A stretch of DNA of 39,448 nucleotides from JBEKZQ01 sp049509675. GTDB taxonomy: Bacteria; Planctomycetota; Planctomycetia; Pirellulales; Thermoguttaceae. The notes below the pieces were generated by a model that did no database searches, was not told the origin of the DNA, and saw nothing but the letters and a program-made list of their open reading frames with translations. Position numbers and translations under genes: made by a program. This document shows, in pieces, positions 1-8,297 of this stretch. The DNA lies in NCBI GenBank assembly GCA_049509675.1, contig JBEKZQ010000014.1, positions 1-39,448 on the forward strand, read 5' to 3'. The stretch's first letter is position 1. The number at the start of each line of letters is the position of its first letter.

Positions 1-1122
1 GAGGATCCGGGCGGGATTCACGGTCATTTTCCCGAGCGCGGTGGGCCAATCGAGATGGCCCGGCGCGATGAGCTGGGTGACGACCAGTCCCAGGGCGGTC
101 TCCAGGCCGACGATGCCGAAGGGGGCCTGATCGAGTTCCTGCATCTTCTTTTCCTTGGCGTGCGGGGCGTGATCGCTGGCGATCGCGTCGATCGTGCCGT
201 CGGCCAGTCCGGCGATGACGGCCTCGACGTGCTCCCGGCCGCGCAAGGGCGGATTCATCTTGTAGTTGGCGTCGAACGAGCGGAGCGAATCGTCGGTAAG
301 GGTGAAATGGTGGGGCGTGGCCTCGGCCGTGGCGCGCACGCCGCGCTGCTTGGCCCGCCGCAACGCGTCGATGCTGTTGACGGTGGAGATGTGCATCAGG
401 TGCAATCGCCCGCCCGTGGCCTGCGCCAGGGCGATGTCGCGGCTGGTCATGGCGTCCTCGGCCGCGGCTGGAATGCCCGGCAAACCCAGCAGCAGCGACG
501 TCAAGCCCTCGTGCATGACGCCGCGCTGGGTCAGCTCGCGGACCTCGCAGTGGTTCATCACCGGCTTGTCGAACATCAGGCAATACTCGAAGGCGCGGCG
601 CATCAACTCCGCATCGTAGACCGGGGCGCCGTCGTCGCTGAAGCCGACCGCCCCCGCCTCGACCAGCCGGCCGATCTCGGAGAGCTCCTTGCCTTCCCGA
701 TTCTTGCTCACGCAGGCGATGACGAAAACGTTGCAGCGGCCGGCCTGGACCGCCTGCTGGCGGACGAACTCGACGGTGCCTTGGCTGTCGATGGGCGGGT
801 CGGTATTGGGCATACAGGCGATGGAGGTGAAGCCGCCGTTGACCGCCGCCGCCGTGCCGGAAGCGATCGTCTCGTCCTCCTCGAAACCCGGCTCGCGCAG
901 ATGCACGTGGATGTCGATCAGCCCGGGGGAAACCACGCGGTCGGTCGCATCGATCACTTCCAACGGTCCGGCGTAGCCGCCCGTAGCGTCGCCCCCGGCA
1001 TCATAGGCGGCAATCCGCCCGTCCACGATCAACAGGTCGGTGACGCGGTCCATCTGCTGCGCGGGATCGATGACCCGGCCGTTGCGGATCAAGAGGGCGG
1101 AAGGCTGCTGGTTCATTGCCAT
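1..1122 (-). CDS. pyrC: Dihydroorotase (partial, C-terminus beyond window)
   Basis: Zinc amidohydrolase that cyclises carbamoyl-aspartate to dihydroorotate in de novo pyrimidine synthesis. The reverse strand reads 374 codons without a stop to the window edge; type I dihydroorotases are about 430 residues, so roughly 50-60 residues are missing. The metal-binding DIHVHLREPG motif is visible (D70, H72, H74), the substrate-binding segment KMNPPLR follows, and ASDHAPH supplies the catalytic aspartate near residue 317. The last visible residues, KMTVNPARIL, are typical of the family near its C-terminus. Start is ATG at 1122, with a second in-frame ATG at 1116. It begins 9 bases after the pyrB stop, so the two are surely co-transcribed from the pyrB promoter. 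Confidence 0.95.
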   Translation of the reverse strand, partial: MAMNQQPSALLIRNGRVIDPAQQMDRVTDLLIVDGRIAAYDAGGDATGGYAGPLEVIDATDRVVSPGLIDIHVHLREPGFEEDETIASGTAAAVNGGFTSIACMPNTDPPIDSQGTVEFVRQQAVQAGRCNVFVIACVSKNREGKELSEIGRLVEAGAVGFSDDGAPVYDAELMRRAFEYCLMFDKPVMNHCEVRELTQRGVMHEGLTSLLLGLPGIPAAAEDAMTSRDIALAQATGGRLHLMHISTVNSIDALRRAKQRGVRATAEATPHHFTLTDDSLRSFDANYKMNPPLRGREHVEAVIAGLADGTIDAIASDHAPHAKEKKMQELDQAPFGIVGLETALGLVVTQLIAPGHLDWPTALGKMTVNPARIL

Positions 1123-1131
1123 GGCGCGATC

Positions 1132-2094
1132 TCACTTGGTATTGCCGATCAACCACAGCACGGCCATGCGCACGGCCACGCCGTTGGTCACTTGTTCGAG
1201 AATTGCCGAACAGGGGCCGTCGGCAACGTCGGGACTCACTTCCACGCCGCGATTGATCGGACCGGGCGCCAAGATCAGGATGCCCGGCTTGGCATGGGCC
1301 AACCGCCGGGCGTCCATCGTGTACAGGTGGGCGTATTCGCGGACCGAGGGGAACGGCCGGGTCGATTGCCGCTCGAACTGGATCCGCAGCAGGTTCAGCA
1401 CGTCGACCCGCGGCAGGATGTCGTCCAGACTGTAGGAGAATTCGACCCCCAATTCCTGCCAGCGGGGCGAAACAAGCGTCGACGGCCCGCAAACGATCAC
1501 GTGGGCGCCTAACTTCTTCAGTCCCCAGATGTTCGAGCGTGCGGTGCGGCTGTGCAGGATGTCGCCGACCAGGGCCACGGTAAGCCCCGCCACGCGGCCG
1601 AGCCGTTGGCGGATGGTCATGATGTCCAATAGTCCTTGCGTGGGGTGTTCATGCGCGCCGTCGCCGGCGTTGATCACCGAGCAGGCGAGGTTCTGCGCCA
1701 GCAGGTGCGGCGTGCCGGGCGTGTGGTGCCGCACGACCATGATGTCCACCCCCATGGCTTCGATGTTCTTGGCCGTGTCGATGTACGTCTCGCCCTTGGA
1801 GAGGCTGCTGGTGGCGGCCGCGAAATCCAACGTATCGGCCCCCAGCCGCCGGGCTGCCAAGCCGAAACTGGTCTTGGTGCGCGTAGAGTTCTCGAAGAAC
1901 AGATTGACGCACGTCTTGCCGCTGAGCAACGGGATCTTGCGCTGCCCTTCCTCCAGGGCCCTGCGGAAGACGACAGCCTTGTCGAGGATCAAGGTGATCT
2001 CCTCGGCCGAGAGCTCTTCCAAGCCCAGCAGATGCCGGCGGCGCCACAGCGGCGGCACGGCGCCCAATTCTTCTTCCAGCAGTGCGGTGGCCAT
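1132..2094 (-). CDS. pyrB: Aspartate carbamoyltransferase catalytic subunit
   Basis: Transfers the carbamoyl group of carbamoyl phosphate to aspartate, the committed step of pyrimidine synthesis. The protein is 320 residues from ATG at 2094, the normal size. The carbamoyl-phosphate site STRTKTSF lies near residues 66-73 (the usual form is STRTR-SFE, here K and G replace R and E), and HPTQGLLD lies near residue 149 (usual HPTQALLD). An open frame continues upstream to 2226, but that would enter the divergent gene and pass the promoter at 2139-2166, so I chose 2094. No pyrI regulatory subunit or pyrR is visible nearby. It heads a pyrB-pyrC transcription unit. Confidence 0.95.
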   Translation of the reverse strand: MATALLEEELGAVPPLWRRRHLLGLEELSAEEITLILDKAVVFRRALEEGQRKIPLLSGKTCVNLFFENSTRTKTSFGLAARRLGADTLDFAAATSSLSKGETYIDTAKNIEAMGVDIMVVRHHTPGTPHLLAQNLACSVINAGDGAHEHPTQGLLDIMTIRQRLGRVAGLTVALVGDILHSRTARSNIWGLKKLGAHVIVCGPSTLVSPRWQELGVEFSYSLDDILPRVDVLNLLRIQFERQSTRPFPSVREYAHLYTMDARRLAHAKPGILILAPGPINRGVEVSPDVADGPCSAILEQVTNGVAVRMAVLWLIGNTK

Positions 2095-2138
2095 TGGAAT
2101 GCTCCGGGTGGTTCGATGCGATTGCACCCCCACGGCTG

Positions 2139-2166
2139 ATTCTATCAATTGGCGAATTTGCTGCAA
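2139..2166 (-). promoter_or_regulatory. Sigma-70-like promoter of pyrBC
   Basis: On the minus strand TTGCAG (2161-2166), 16 bases of spacer, then TAGAAT (2139-2144). This predicts transcription starting about 38 bases before the pyrB ATG at 2094. Inferred by eye from consensus similarity and spacing. Confidence 0.55.
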
Positions 2167-2187
2167 GAAGGAGCAATCTGATACACT
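2158..2187 (+). promoter_or_regulatory. Possible promoter of the GGDEF gene, giving a leaderless mRNA
   Basis: TTGCTG (2158-2163), an 18-base spacer and TACACT (2182-2187) would start transcription at or within a base or two of the ATG at 2195. The nearest Shine-Dalgarno-like sequence (AAGGAG, 2168-2173) is too far upstream to serve that ATG. The site overlaps the oppositely directed pyrB promoter. Confidence 0.3.
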
Positions 2188-2194
2188 CCATTGT

Positions 2195-3061
2195 ATGGGC
2201 GATTCGTCCGCGACCACCGTGCTCATTCTTGCCGAACCGGCGGACTTGGCCCGGCAGTGGGCGGAAATCCTGCGTGGGGCGGACTTTTCCGTTTACGGTG
2301 ACTGGGCTGCGTCGCCGCAGCGGCCGCCGCCGGAGGTCGTCGTGACCAATCTCGCGGAGCCCGACCCGCGCGCCTGCCAGGACGCGGCCGTAATCGCTAT
2401 CGGATGTGAGGCGCCCGCCGCATTGACCCTGCCGCGGGACTTTCTTGCCCGGGAACTGCAAACCGCCTGCCGGTTGCTGGGCGAGATCGCCCGGCTGCGG
2501 CGGCGCGAGCGCCTGGCTGCCGCCACCCAGCAGGAGTTGTTATCGGCCGCCCTGAGCGACCCGCTGACCGGGCTGCCCAACCGCCGCGCCTGGGACGCGG
2601 CCTTGGCGGGGCGGCTTGCCAAGTTGGCTGCGGCCGGGCAAAGACTGTGCCTGGCGCTGGTCGACTTGGACCGTCTCAAGCAGATCAACGATACCCACGG
2701 TCATGCGGTCGGCGACGAGGTACTGCGGGCGACCGCCCGCGGCTTGGCCGGCGCCTTGCGGCACGACGATTTCGTGGCCCGACTGGGTGGCGACGAGTTT
2801 GGCCTGCTCTTGTGGTTGCCTCGAGAAGCGGCCGCAGCGCAGGTGGTGGAGCGGGTCCGTTTGGCGGCCGTGGCCCGCCTGGCCGAAACGGCCGCGCCCG
2901 AGGCAACGCTCAGCGCCGGCTATGGGCTGGCCGAGCCGGGAGCCCCCCTGCCCTGCCCCGAGCCGCTGCTGTCCGCCGCCGACGCGGCCTTGCGCAGCGC
3001 CAAGCAGCAGGGACGAAATCGGAGCAGCGGGCCTACGATCTCACCCGCCAACGGATATTGA
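2195..3061 (+). CDS. Diguanylate cyclase with degenerate receiver-like N-terminus
   Basis: A 288-residue protein that should make c-di-GMP from two GTP. The C-terminal GGDEF domain (about 118-275) begins with DPLTGLPNRR at 122-131, has an intact GGDEF active-site loop at 198-202, and has the inhibitory-site RxxD (RHDD, 189-192) exactly five residues before it, so product feedback inhibition is likely. Residues 1-95 resemble a response-regulator fold (VLILAEP..., EVVVTN...), but the usual phospho-acceptor Asp at the end of strand 3 is replaced by Thr-Asn, so conventional phosphorylation is unlikely. The open frame extends upstream to 1529, but that stretch is antisense to pyrB; ATG at 2195 is the sensible start. 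Its 3' end overlaps the convergent permease gene by 29 bases. Confidence 0.88.
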   Translation: MGDSSATTVLILAEPADLARQWAEILRGADFSVYGDWAASPQRPPPEVVVTNLAEPDPRACQDAAVIAIGCEAPAALTLPRDFLARELQTACRLLGEIARLRRRERLAAATQQELLSAALSDPLTGLPNRRAWDAALAGRLAKLAAAGQRLCLALVDLDRLKQINDTHGHAVGDEVLRATARGLAGALRHDDFVARLGGDEFGLLLWLPREAAAAQVVERVRLAAVARLAETAAPEATLSAGYGLAEPGAPLPCPEPLLSAADAALRSAKQQGRNRSSGPTISPANGY

Positions 3062-4709
3062 ACAGCCACAGCATCGAGCCCAGCAGCACAATGTCCAGCA
3101 GGCTGTAAAACGCCAAGAATGCGGCACAGGTCATCGGCCACCAGAGATCGGGCTTCGCCGCCGGATCGGGCAGCGCCCCGAACTTCAACGGCAGGCTGAA
3201 TGCGGCCGCCAGCGGGCTCAGACCGGCACTGTATTGGACCCAGAGATAGGACTCGGTACACTGGGCCACCGTGTGCCCCGACACCGTCACCAGGGTGGGC
3301 GGAAAGAAACTATCGGTAAACACTTTCGCCACCACCGGCACGGCAAACAAGAGCACCAACACCAGGTACGTCGTCAGCATGCTCATTGTCGTCTTGCGGA
3401 ACAGGATGGAACAGAACACGGCCAGGATCGTCGTCGTCAAACTACATACGATGATGATCGCCAGATAGGCCGCGATCGTGGACGTGTCGCGCCAATACGT
3501 GCCCGGCGGCAAAGCCCAGGCCAGGAGCACGGGCCACGTCAGGAAACTGGTCAGAACGCAGGATACCCGCAGGCCGGAGATCAATTTGCCGGAGAGGATC
3601 TGCCAGGGCGAAAGCGTGGTACACAGCAGCAGTTCGAGCGTCTCGCGTTCCCGCTCGCTGGTAATGCAGCCTGCCGAGAACACCGGGCCGACGAGCAAAT
3701 TGAACAAGACGATATAACCGACGTACCAGGCGGCCCGGGGCGGCGAGATGAACAGGCACACGGCCATCAGCGGCAGGGCCAGGAACATGCTGAGCTGGAT
3801 CACCAGGCGGAGCATGAGCGTGCCTTGGCCAAAGAGTTCGCTCCGCAGTTCCTTGTCGTAGACCGGATTTATGCGGTCGGCAATCAGGCCGGTCCGCTTG
3901 GGCGGGGCAAAAAGCTTGTCCGGGAATTGGTCGCTGCGGATCACCATGCCCAGGGCCTTGCGATCTTCCCGCTCCGGATCGACCACGTCCTTGGCCTCGG
4001 CGCCGACGTCGGGAGGGTGCAACAGTCGCCGGCTGGCATGGGCGAACAATAGGCCGCACACCACCAGGCACACCGCCGGGAACAGCCCGCCCAGCACGAC
4101 CAGCCGAGCCAGGCCCTCGAAAAGCGAATAGCAGAGCACGGCCACCAGCGTCAGCGGCAGCACGATCAGGTACGAGACCACCATGGCCGCAATGGTCCGC
4201 GTGAAGTAGCTGCTGGCCGCCACCGAGATCATGCCGAACAGGACCACCGAGGCCGCCATGGCGACGTACGTGGCCAGCACCTCGTAGGGCGACACGCCGC
4301 CCAGCGGCAGGCACAGCATGACGATCGGCAGCGAGCAGAAGACCAGGACGGCCAAGTGGCACAGGGCGGCCACGAGTTTGCCCAACAGGATGGCCCCGGG
4401 CCGCATCGGGCTGGCCAGGAGCATCTCGTACGTGCGCCGTTCCTTTTCGCCGGTGATGGTTCCCGCCGCAAAGCTCGGCGTCAACAGCGCCATGAGCACG
4501 TACTGGCCAAGGAAGAACAGGTTCACCAGCCGCTGCGCCTCGAAAGAGCTGTTGTCGCTCGTCAAATCGATCCGCGCCTCCTTCGGCCAGGCGAGATAGA
4601 CCACCAGACCCAGCACCCCCACGTAGACCAGCAACTGCACGAACGCCCGCACCATGCGGAGGTTCACCAACAATTCGCGTTGCAGCACCGGATTCTCGAG
4701 AAGGAACAT
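3033..4709 (-). CDS. ABC-2 type permease, two-module membrane subunit
   Basis: A 558-residue inner-membrane protein with about 12 hydrophobic segments arranged as two similar halves. Each half carries the ABC-2 landmark of an SFAAGTITGEKERRTYEMLL-type stretch before a helix (second copy: TSERERETLELLL). It begins with NPVLQRELLVNLR, a common start of permeases of the NatB/GldF kind. It should form the channel for the ATPase encoded just upstream (4804-5730). The substrate cannot be read from sequence. A repeat-rich 94-base spacer separates it from the ATPase gene. Its stop codon lies inside the 3' end of the convergent GGDEF gene. Confidence 0.85.
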   Translation of the reverse strand: MFLLENPVLQRELLVNLRMVRAFVQLLVYVGVLGLVVYLAWPKEARIDLTSDNSSFEAQRLVNLFFLGQYVLMALLTPSFAAGTITGEKERRTYEMLLASPMRPGAILLGKLVAALCHLAVLVFCSLPIVMLCLPLGGVSPYEVLATYVAMAASVVLFGMISVAASSYFTRTIAAMVVSYLIVLPLTLVAVLCYSLFEGLARLVVLGGLFPAVCLVVCGLLFAHASRRLLHPPDVGAEAKDVVDPEREDRKALGMVIRSDQFPDKLFAPPKRTGLIADRINPVYDKELRSELFGQGTLMLRLVIQLSMFLALPLMAVCLFISPPRAAWYVGYIVLFNLLVGPVFSAGCITSERERETLELLLCTTLSPWQILSGKLISGLRVSCVLTSFLTWPVLLAWALPPGTYWRDTSTIAAYLAIIIVCSLTTTILAVFCSILFRKTTMSMLTTYLVLVLLFAVPVVAKVFTDSFFPPTLVTVSGHTVAQCTESYLWVQYSAGLSPLAAAFSLPLKFGALPDPAAKPDLWWPMTCAAFLAFYSLLDIVLLGSMLWLFNIRWRVRS

Positions 4710-4710
4710 G

Positions 4711-4803
4711 GCAGTCGAGAGTCGAGAGTCGAGAGTCGAGAGTTAGGAGTCGAGAGTTAGGAGTTAGAAGTTAGGAGTTGAAAAACTGAAAACTGAAAAC
4801 TAT
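4711..4803. repeat. Tandem short repeats in the ABC operon spacer
   Basis: The spacer is built from runs of a GAGAGTC-like heptamer, then GTTAGGA-type units, then AAAACTG/GAAAACTG units ending right at the stop codon of the ATPase gene. On the minus strand it reads TAG ATAGTTTTCAGTTTTCAG, i.e. it begins at the stop. The CAGTTTTCAG part is the same repeat family as at 22513-22686, in the opposite orientation. Confidence 0.8.
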
Positions 4804-5730
4804 CTACGCCACGGCTCCTTTGGTCACGAGCATGAAAACATCTTCCAGCGTGGGCTCTTTCTCGGCGAACGATTGCACGCCGACCCCGGCGGCCACCAGC
4901 CGCTTGAGCAAAGTGGCAATCTGCCGGTCGTCGGCGGCCAGTTCGACCGTGACGTGATGGTTCTCGATCTGCACGTCGCGGGTTTCGGGCAGGCTGCGGA
5001 GGATCGCGAGCCCCTGCTCCATCTTCTCCGAGAAGCGGATCCGCACGATGCGATTGCCGCGGATCCGCCGATACACGTCGTCGATCGGTCCATGCATCAA
5101 GAGCTTGCCGCGCTCGATGATGCCGATCGACGTGCAGCAGTCGGCCAACTCGGTGAGGATGTGGCTGGAGATGAGGATCGTCTTGCCCATCCTGCGGAGT
5201 TCCTTCAACAGGGCCTTGACCTCGATCCGCGCCCGGGGATCCAGGCCGCTGGAAGGCTCGTCGAGGACCAGGACGGGCGGATCGTGGACCAGGGTTTTCG
5301 CCAGGCACAGGCGTTGTTTCATGCCGCGCGACAGGCTGTTGACCATGGCGTCGCGTTTTCCGGTCAGGTCCAGCAGATCAAGCACGTCGCCGATCACTTG
5401 CTTTCGGCGACTGCGAGGCAGTTGGTAGGCGACGGCGAAAAAGTCCAGGAATTCCCAGACCTTCATGCCGTCGTAGACGCCGAAGTTGTCGGGCATATAA
5501 CCCACGCTCCGCCGCACGGCCAGCGGCGCGCGGCTGACGCGATGGCCGTTGACGATCGCGTCGCCGCTGGTGGCTTTCAGCAGCGTGACCAGGAAGCGGA
5601 TGGTGGTGCTCTTGCCCGCGCCGTTGGGCCCGATGAAGCCGAAAAGTTCGCCCGGCGCGATCTTCAGGCACAAGTCCTGAACGGCCACCAGCTCGCCGTA
5701 GCGTTTCGTAAAGTGCAGGAGTTCGATCAT
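4804..5730 (-). CDS. ABC transporter ATPase subunit
   Basis: A 308-residue cytoplasmic ATPase. Walker A is GPNGAGKS (34-41), the signature is LSRGM (133-137), and Walker B is VLVLDEP (153-159) followed by SSGLD. The ABC core ends near residue 225; the remaining 80 residues are the extension typical of NatA/GldA-like ATPases that pair with ABC-2 permeases. Its ATG at 5730 directly abuts the stop codon (5731-5733) of the upstream lipoprotein gene, so translation is probably coupled. It lies between that gene and the permease, in one minus-strand operon. Confidence 0.93.
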   Translation of the reverse strand: MIELLHFTKRYGELVAVQDLCLKIAPGELFGFIGPNGAGKSTTIRFLVTLLKATSGDAIVNGHRVSRAPLAVRRSVGYMPDNFGVYDGMKVWEFLDFFAVAYQLPRSRRKQVIGDVLDLLDLTGKRDAMVNSLSRGMKQRLCLAKTLVHDPPVLVLDEPSSGLDPRARIEVKALLKELRRMGKTILISSHILTELADCCTSIGIIERGKLLMHGPIDDVYRRIRGNRIVRIRFSEKMEQGLAILRSLPETRDVQIENHHVTVELAADDRQIATLLKRLVAAGVGVQSFAEKEPTLEDVFMLVTKGAVA

Positions 5731-8250
5731 CTAGAACTCGTCCGGTTCGCTGTCGTTGCCTTGATTGTTCCAAGGTCGGGCGTTGACGTCGGGGCGCGGC
5801 GGCGGTGCGCGGCCCGAGTCCAACTCGGCGACCACCAGCGCCGCACACCGCTTCTGTGGGGCGGCCGGCGCGACCGATTCGCCCGGCAACTCATCGTCCA
5901 GCCAGGCGATCAGCCGCGTTTGCGCCGGCCGCAGATCGGCCGTGTTCTGGGCAATCTCCATCAGCCCGCGCAGGTTCACTTCGCCGCCGGGCGCCCCCGC
6001 GGCAGTGCGGACCGACAGGTCGCGCTCCCGGCGCCAGAGTTTCGCCCCGCTTTCGCTCTGGGCCTCCAAGGCAAATTCGGCGGGCACGGTGGCCCCGGGC
6101 AGAACGTTTCCCAGCCAGGCGTCCTCCAGGCCGCCGGCTGGCGTCCTGCGCACCAGGCCCACTCCGTGCAGGCTCAGTTGCGTCGAGTTGACCAGTTGCC
6201 GCCGGCCATCGGGGGAATCGACCAGCGCCAACGATCCGCCCACGTCCAGCAGATGTTCGCTGTGCAAGAGCTTGGTATCGTTGGAACTGACGGCGAAACC
6301 GGAAAGGCTCGTTCCTTCCCCGCGGCGGCACACCAATCGCTGGTAGCTTTGCCCGGCCAACATGCGAAAAGCACCGGGGTCTTTGGTGGGCAACGGCAGC
6401 ACCTGCGCGCCGGGATCGACAAAATCGAGTTGATAACTCGTGGCCAAGGAAGTGTACAAGGCCGTGTAGCGGGTGACGTGCGCCCGCGGGTAGGAGCCGT
6501 GCAGCTCGACGACGGCAATCTCGTTCTGCGAGCGGGCGAAACCGATATTCAGTTGCGCCAGGTGGACCACCAGCGCGGCACAGCAAAGCGCGATCAGCGG
6601 GGCCGCCGCCCAGGCCCATTCCACGCGACGCAGCACCTGGAAGATGCTCCAGTTCAGCGGCACCAGCACCAGCAAGTACACGACCACGACCCACACGATG
6701 AAGGAGCGCTCGGGCACCGTGATCCCGGACGCATCGGCCAGGGCCCGGCGGGCGGCCTTCGCCACGGGGCTGAAGTCGTTCCAGGCGGCCAGCCCCGGGC
6801 CCGGCGGACGGTCGCTTTCCAACACGATCTCTCCAGGCAACGCGGCGAAAGGATCTCCTGACGCCGGGTTCTCGCGATGCACGACCAGATCGGGGGCATA
6901 TTCGGCAAAGGTCACGCCCGCGTCGCGCACAAAATATCGCAGCTTCGTGGTCTGTTGGGCGTCGCTGCCGGGGGCGCCCTGCTTGCTCCCGGCCGCCTGC
7001 CACTCGACGTGCATCGCACTGTCGGCCCGCGTCACGAACCTTCGCGCCGGGCGGCGCAGCAGGCAGGCGTTGAATAAGTTGTCCCAGCCGGGCCAATTCA
7101 CCAGGTCCGAGTTGTTCAGGCGGAAGGCCGAGACGACGATCCGGCCGCGGCCCACCGCACGCTCCGCCAGCAGGTCGCCCGTATCGGGCAGGAACTCGCC
7201 GCCGGGGCATTTCTTCAGACGCACGCCGGCCCACGGCTTCACCGCCCGCAACTCGCGCATCGACGGCTGCCGCCAGCGATCCAACTCGGCCAGGTCGGCC
7301 GTGGCCAACTGCCGCGTGCCTTCCGGCGTGGCGGGCAGGTACGGGCCGAGAAAACTGCTGGGCAACAGGTCCAGCGTGTCCGGCCCGCTCAGGATCAACT
7401 GCCCGCCCCAGTGCAACCAATCCAAGAGCGCCTGCTGCTGCGACGGATCGAGCGCGTCGGGCGAGACGTCGTCCCACAACAGGTAGGCGATTGCGGTCCA
7501 GTACAGGGCGTGCGAGGGCAGATCGACGCGCCGCGACTTCGTCAAACGAATCACGCGATAATGCGGCGGATCTGCCCCCGGCTCGAGCCGATCCGGCCCG
7601 ATGCCCGGCTTGATCGAAGGCAGGAAGTCCAGGTAGCCGTACCGCGCGACCGACTCGCAAAGGACCACGAAGTAATACTGGCAGGAGGGCATGCGGATTA
7701 CCGGCAGGCTGGCGGCGTGAGCGTGGCTCCCGCTGCGACCGGCGGTCAATGTCAGCCCCAGCAGCTTTGTCTCGCGCACCGGCGGGATCCAGACGAACGC
7801 TTCCAACGACTTGGGCTGACCCTTGGCCAGCACCACGGGACGATAATCGGCCAGTTGGAACGGCGTCGTCATCAGCGCGACCGGCTCGGAGTTGCGGTCC
7901 AGGGCCACGGTTTCCAACTCACCGGAGAAATCGGCGTCATTCGCCTTGACGTCGGCCAGCAACAGACTGGTCCAATGTCCCGGCTTGTAGTAGATGTTGG
8001 AGGTGCCGAGCCCTTTGCTCTCGGACGGGCGGACCGCCACGCGCGGCATCTCGAAGGGCGGCTTGGGTTTTTCCTTTTCCTTCTTGAGGCGCTCTTCGGC
8101 AGCCCGCCTTTCGGCCTCTTCCCGCTCGGCGTCGCTCTTGCGACAGCCGCCGCAGCCCGCGCACGACACGCATGTCAATAGGACCGCCAGCCGGCAGACC
8201 CACTGCCATCGTTTCTTGCGTCCGTGTACTTCGGAAGGGGAAAGTCCCAT
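5731..8250 (-). CDS. Large lipoprotein/membrane protein of the ABC-2 export operon (GldG-like organisation)
   Basis: An 839-residue protein. The N-terminus has a basic region and hydrophobic stretch ending in several candidate lipobox cysteines (LTC, VSC, AGC near 25-33), followed by a charged, Glu/Lys/Arg-rich segment (about 38-65). A large extracytoplasmic region includes a segment (about 250-400) that resembles the glutamine-amidotransferase-like fold of auxiliary proteins found with ABC-2 systems (DWLHWGGQLILSG). Two membrane helices lie near 515-570 (FIVWVVVVYLLVLVPLNW; PLIALCCAALVVHLAQ), followed by another soluble domain. I do not recognise a named family; the role is inferred from the operon with ATPase and permease, as in GldA-GldF-GldG-like loci. 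Confidence 0.7.
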   Translation of the reverse strand: MGLSPSEVHGRKKRWQWVCRLAVLLTCVSCAGCGGCRKSDAEREEAERRAAEERLKKEKEKPKPPFEMPRVAVRPSESKGLGTSNIYYKPGHWTSLLLADVKANDADFSGELETVALDRNSEPVALMTTPFQLADYRPVVLAKGQPKSLEAFVWIPPVRETKLLGLTLTAGRSGSHAHAASLPVIRMPSCQYYFVVLCESVARYGYLDFLPSIKPGIGPDRLEPGADPPHYRVIRLTKSRRVDLPSHALYWTAIAYLLWDDVSPDALDPSQQQALLDWLHWGGQLILSGPDTLDLLPSSFLGPYLPATPEGTRQLATADLAELDRWRQPSMRELRAVKPWAGVRLKKCPGGEFLPDTGDLLAERAVGRGRIVVSAFRLNNSDLVNWPGWDNLFNACLLRRPARRFVTRADSAMHVEWQAAGSKQGAPGSDAQQTTKLRYFVRDAGVTFAEYAPDLVVHRENPASGDPFAALPGEIVLESDRPPGPGLAAWNDFSPVAKAARRALADASGITVPERSFIVWVVVVYLLVLVPLNWSIFQVLRRVEWAWAAAPLIALCCAALVVHLAQLNIGFARSQNEIAVVELHGSYPRAHVTRYTALYTSLATSYQLDFVDPGAQVLPLPTKDPGAFRMLAGQSYQRLVCRRGEGTSLSGFAVSSNDTKLLHSEHLLDVGGSLALVDSPDGRRQLVNSTQLSLHGVGLVRRTPAGGLEDAWLGNVLPGATVPAEFALEAQSESGAKLWRRERDLSVRTAAGAPGGEVNLRGLMEIAQNTADLRPAQTRLIAWLDDELPGESVAPAAPQKRCAALVVAELDSGRAPPPRPDVNARPWNNQGNDSEPDEF

Positions 8251-8297
8251 CCGCTCAGTTTAGATGCTTCCGGCCACGGAGGAAAGAGGCCCGCCCC

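Noticed and set aside
55..1512. Long open frame on the plus strand (485 codons) opposite pyrC and pyrB
   Set aside because: It is antisense to two clearly conserved enzymes; the protein is His/Gly/Asp-rich nonsense of the type GC-rich antisense frames give.
4873..6861. 662-codon open frame on the plus strand
   Set aside because: Antisense to the ABC ATPase and lipoprotein genes, with no recognisable domain and a composition explained by codon bias of the real strand.
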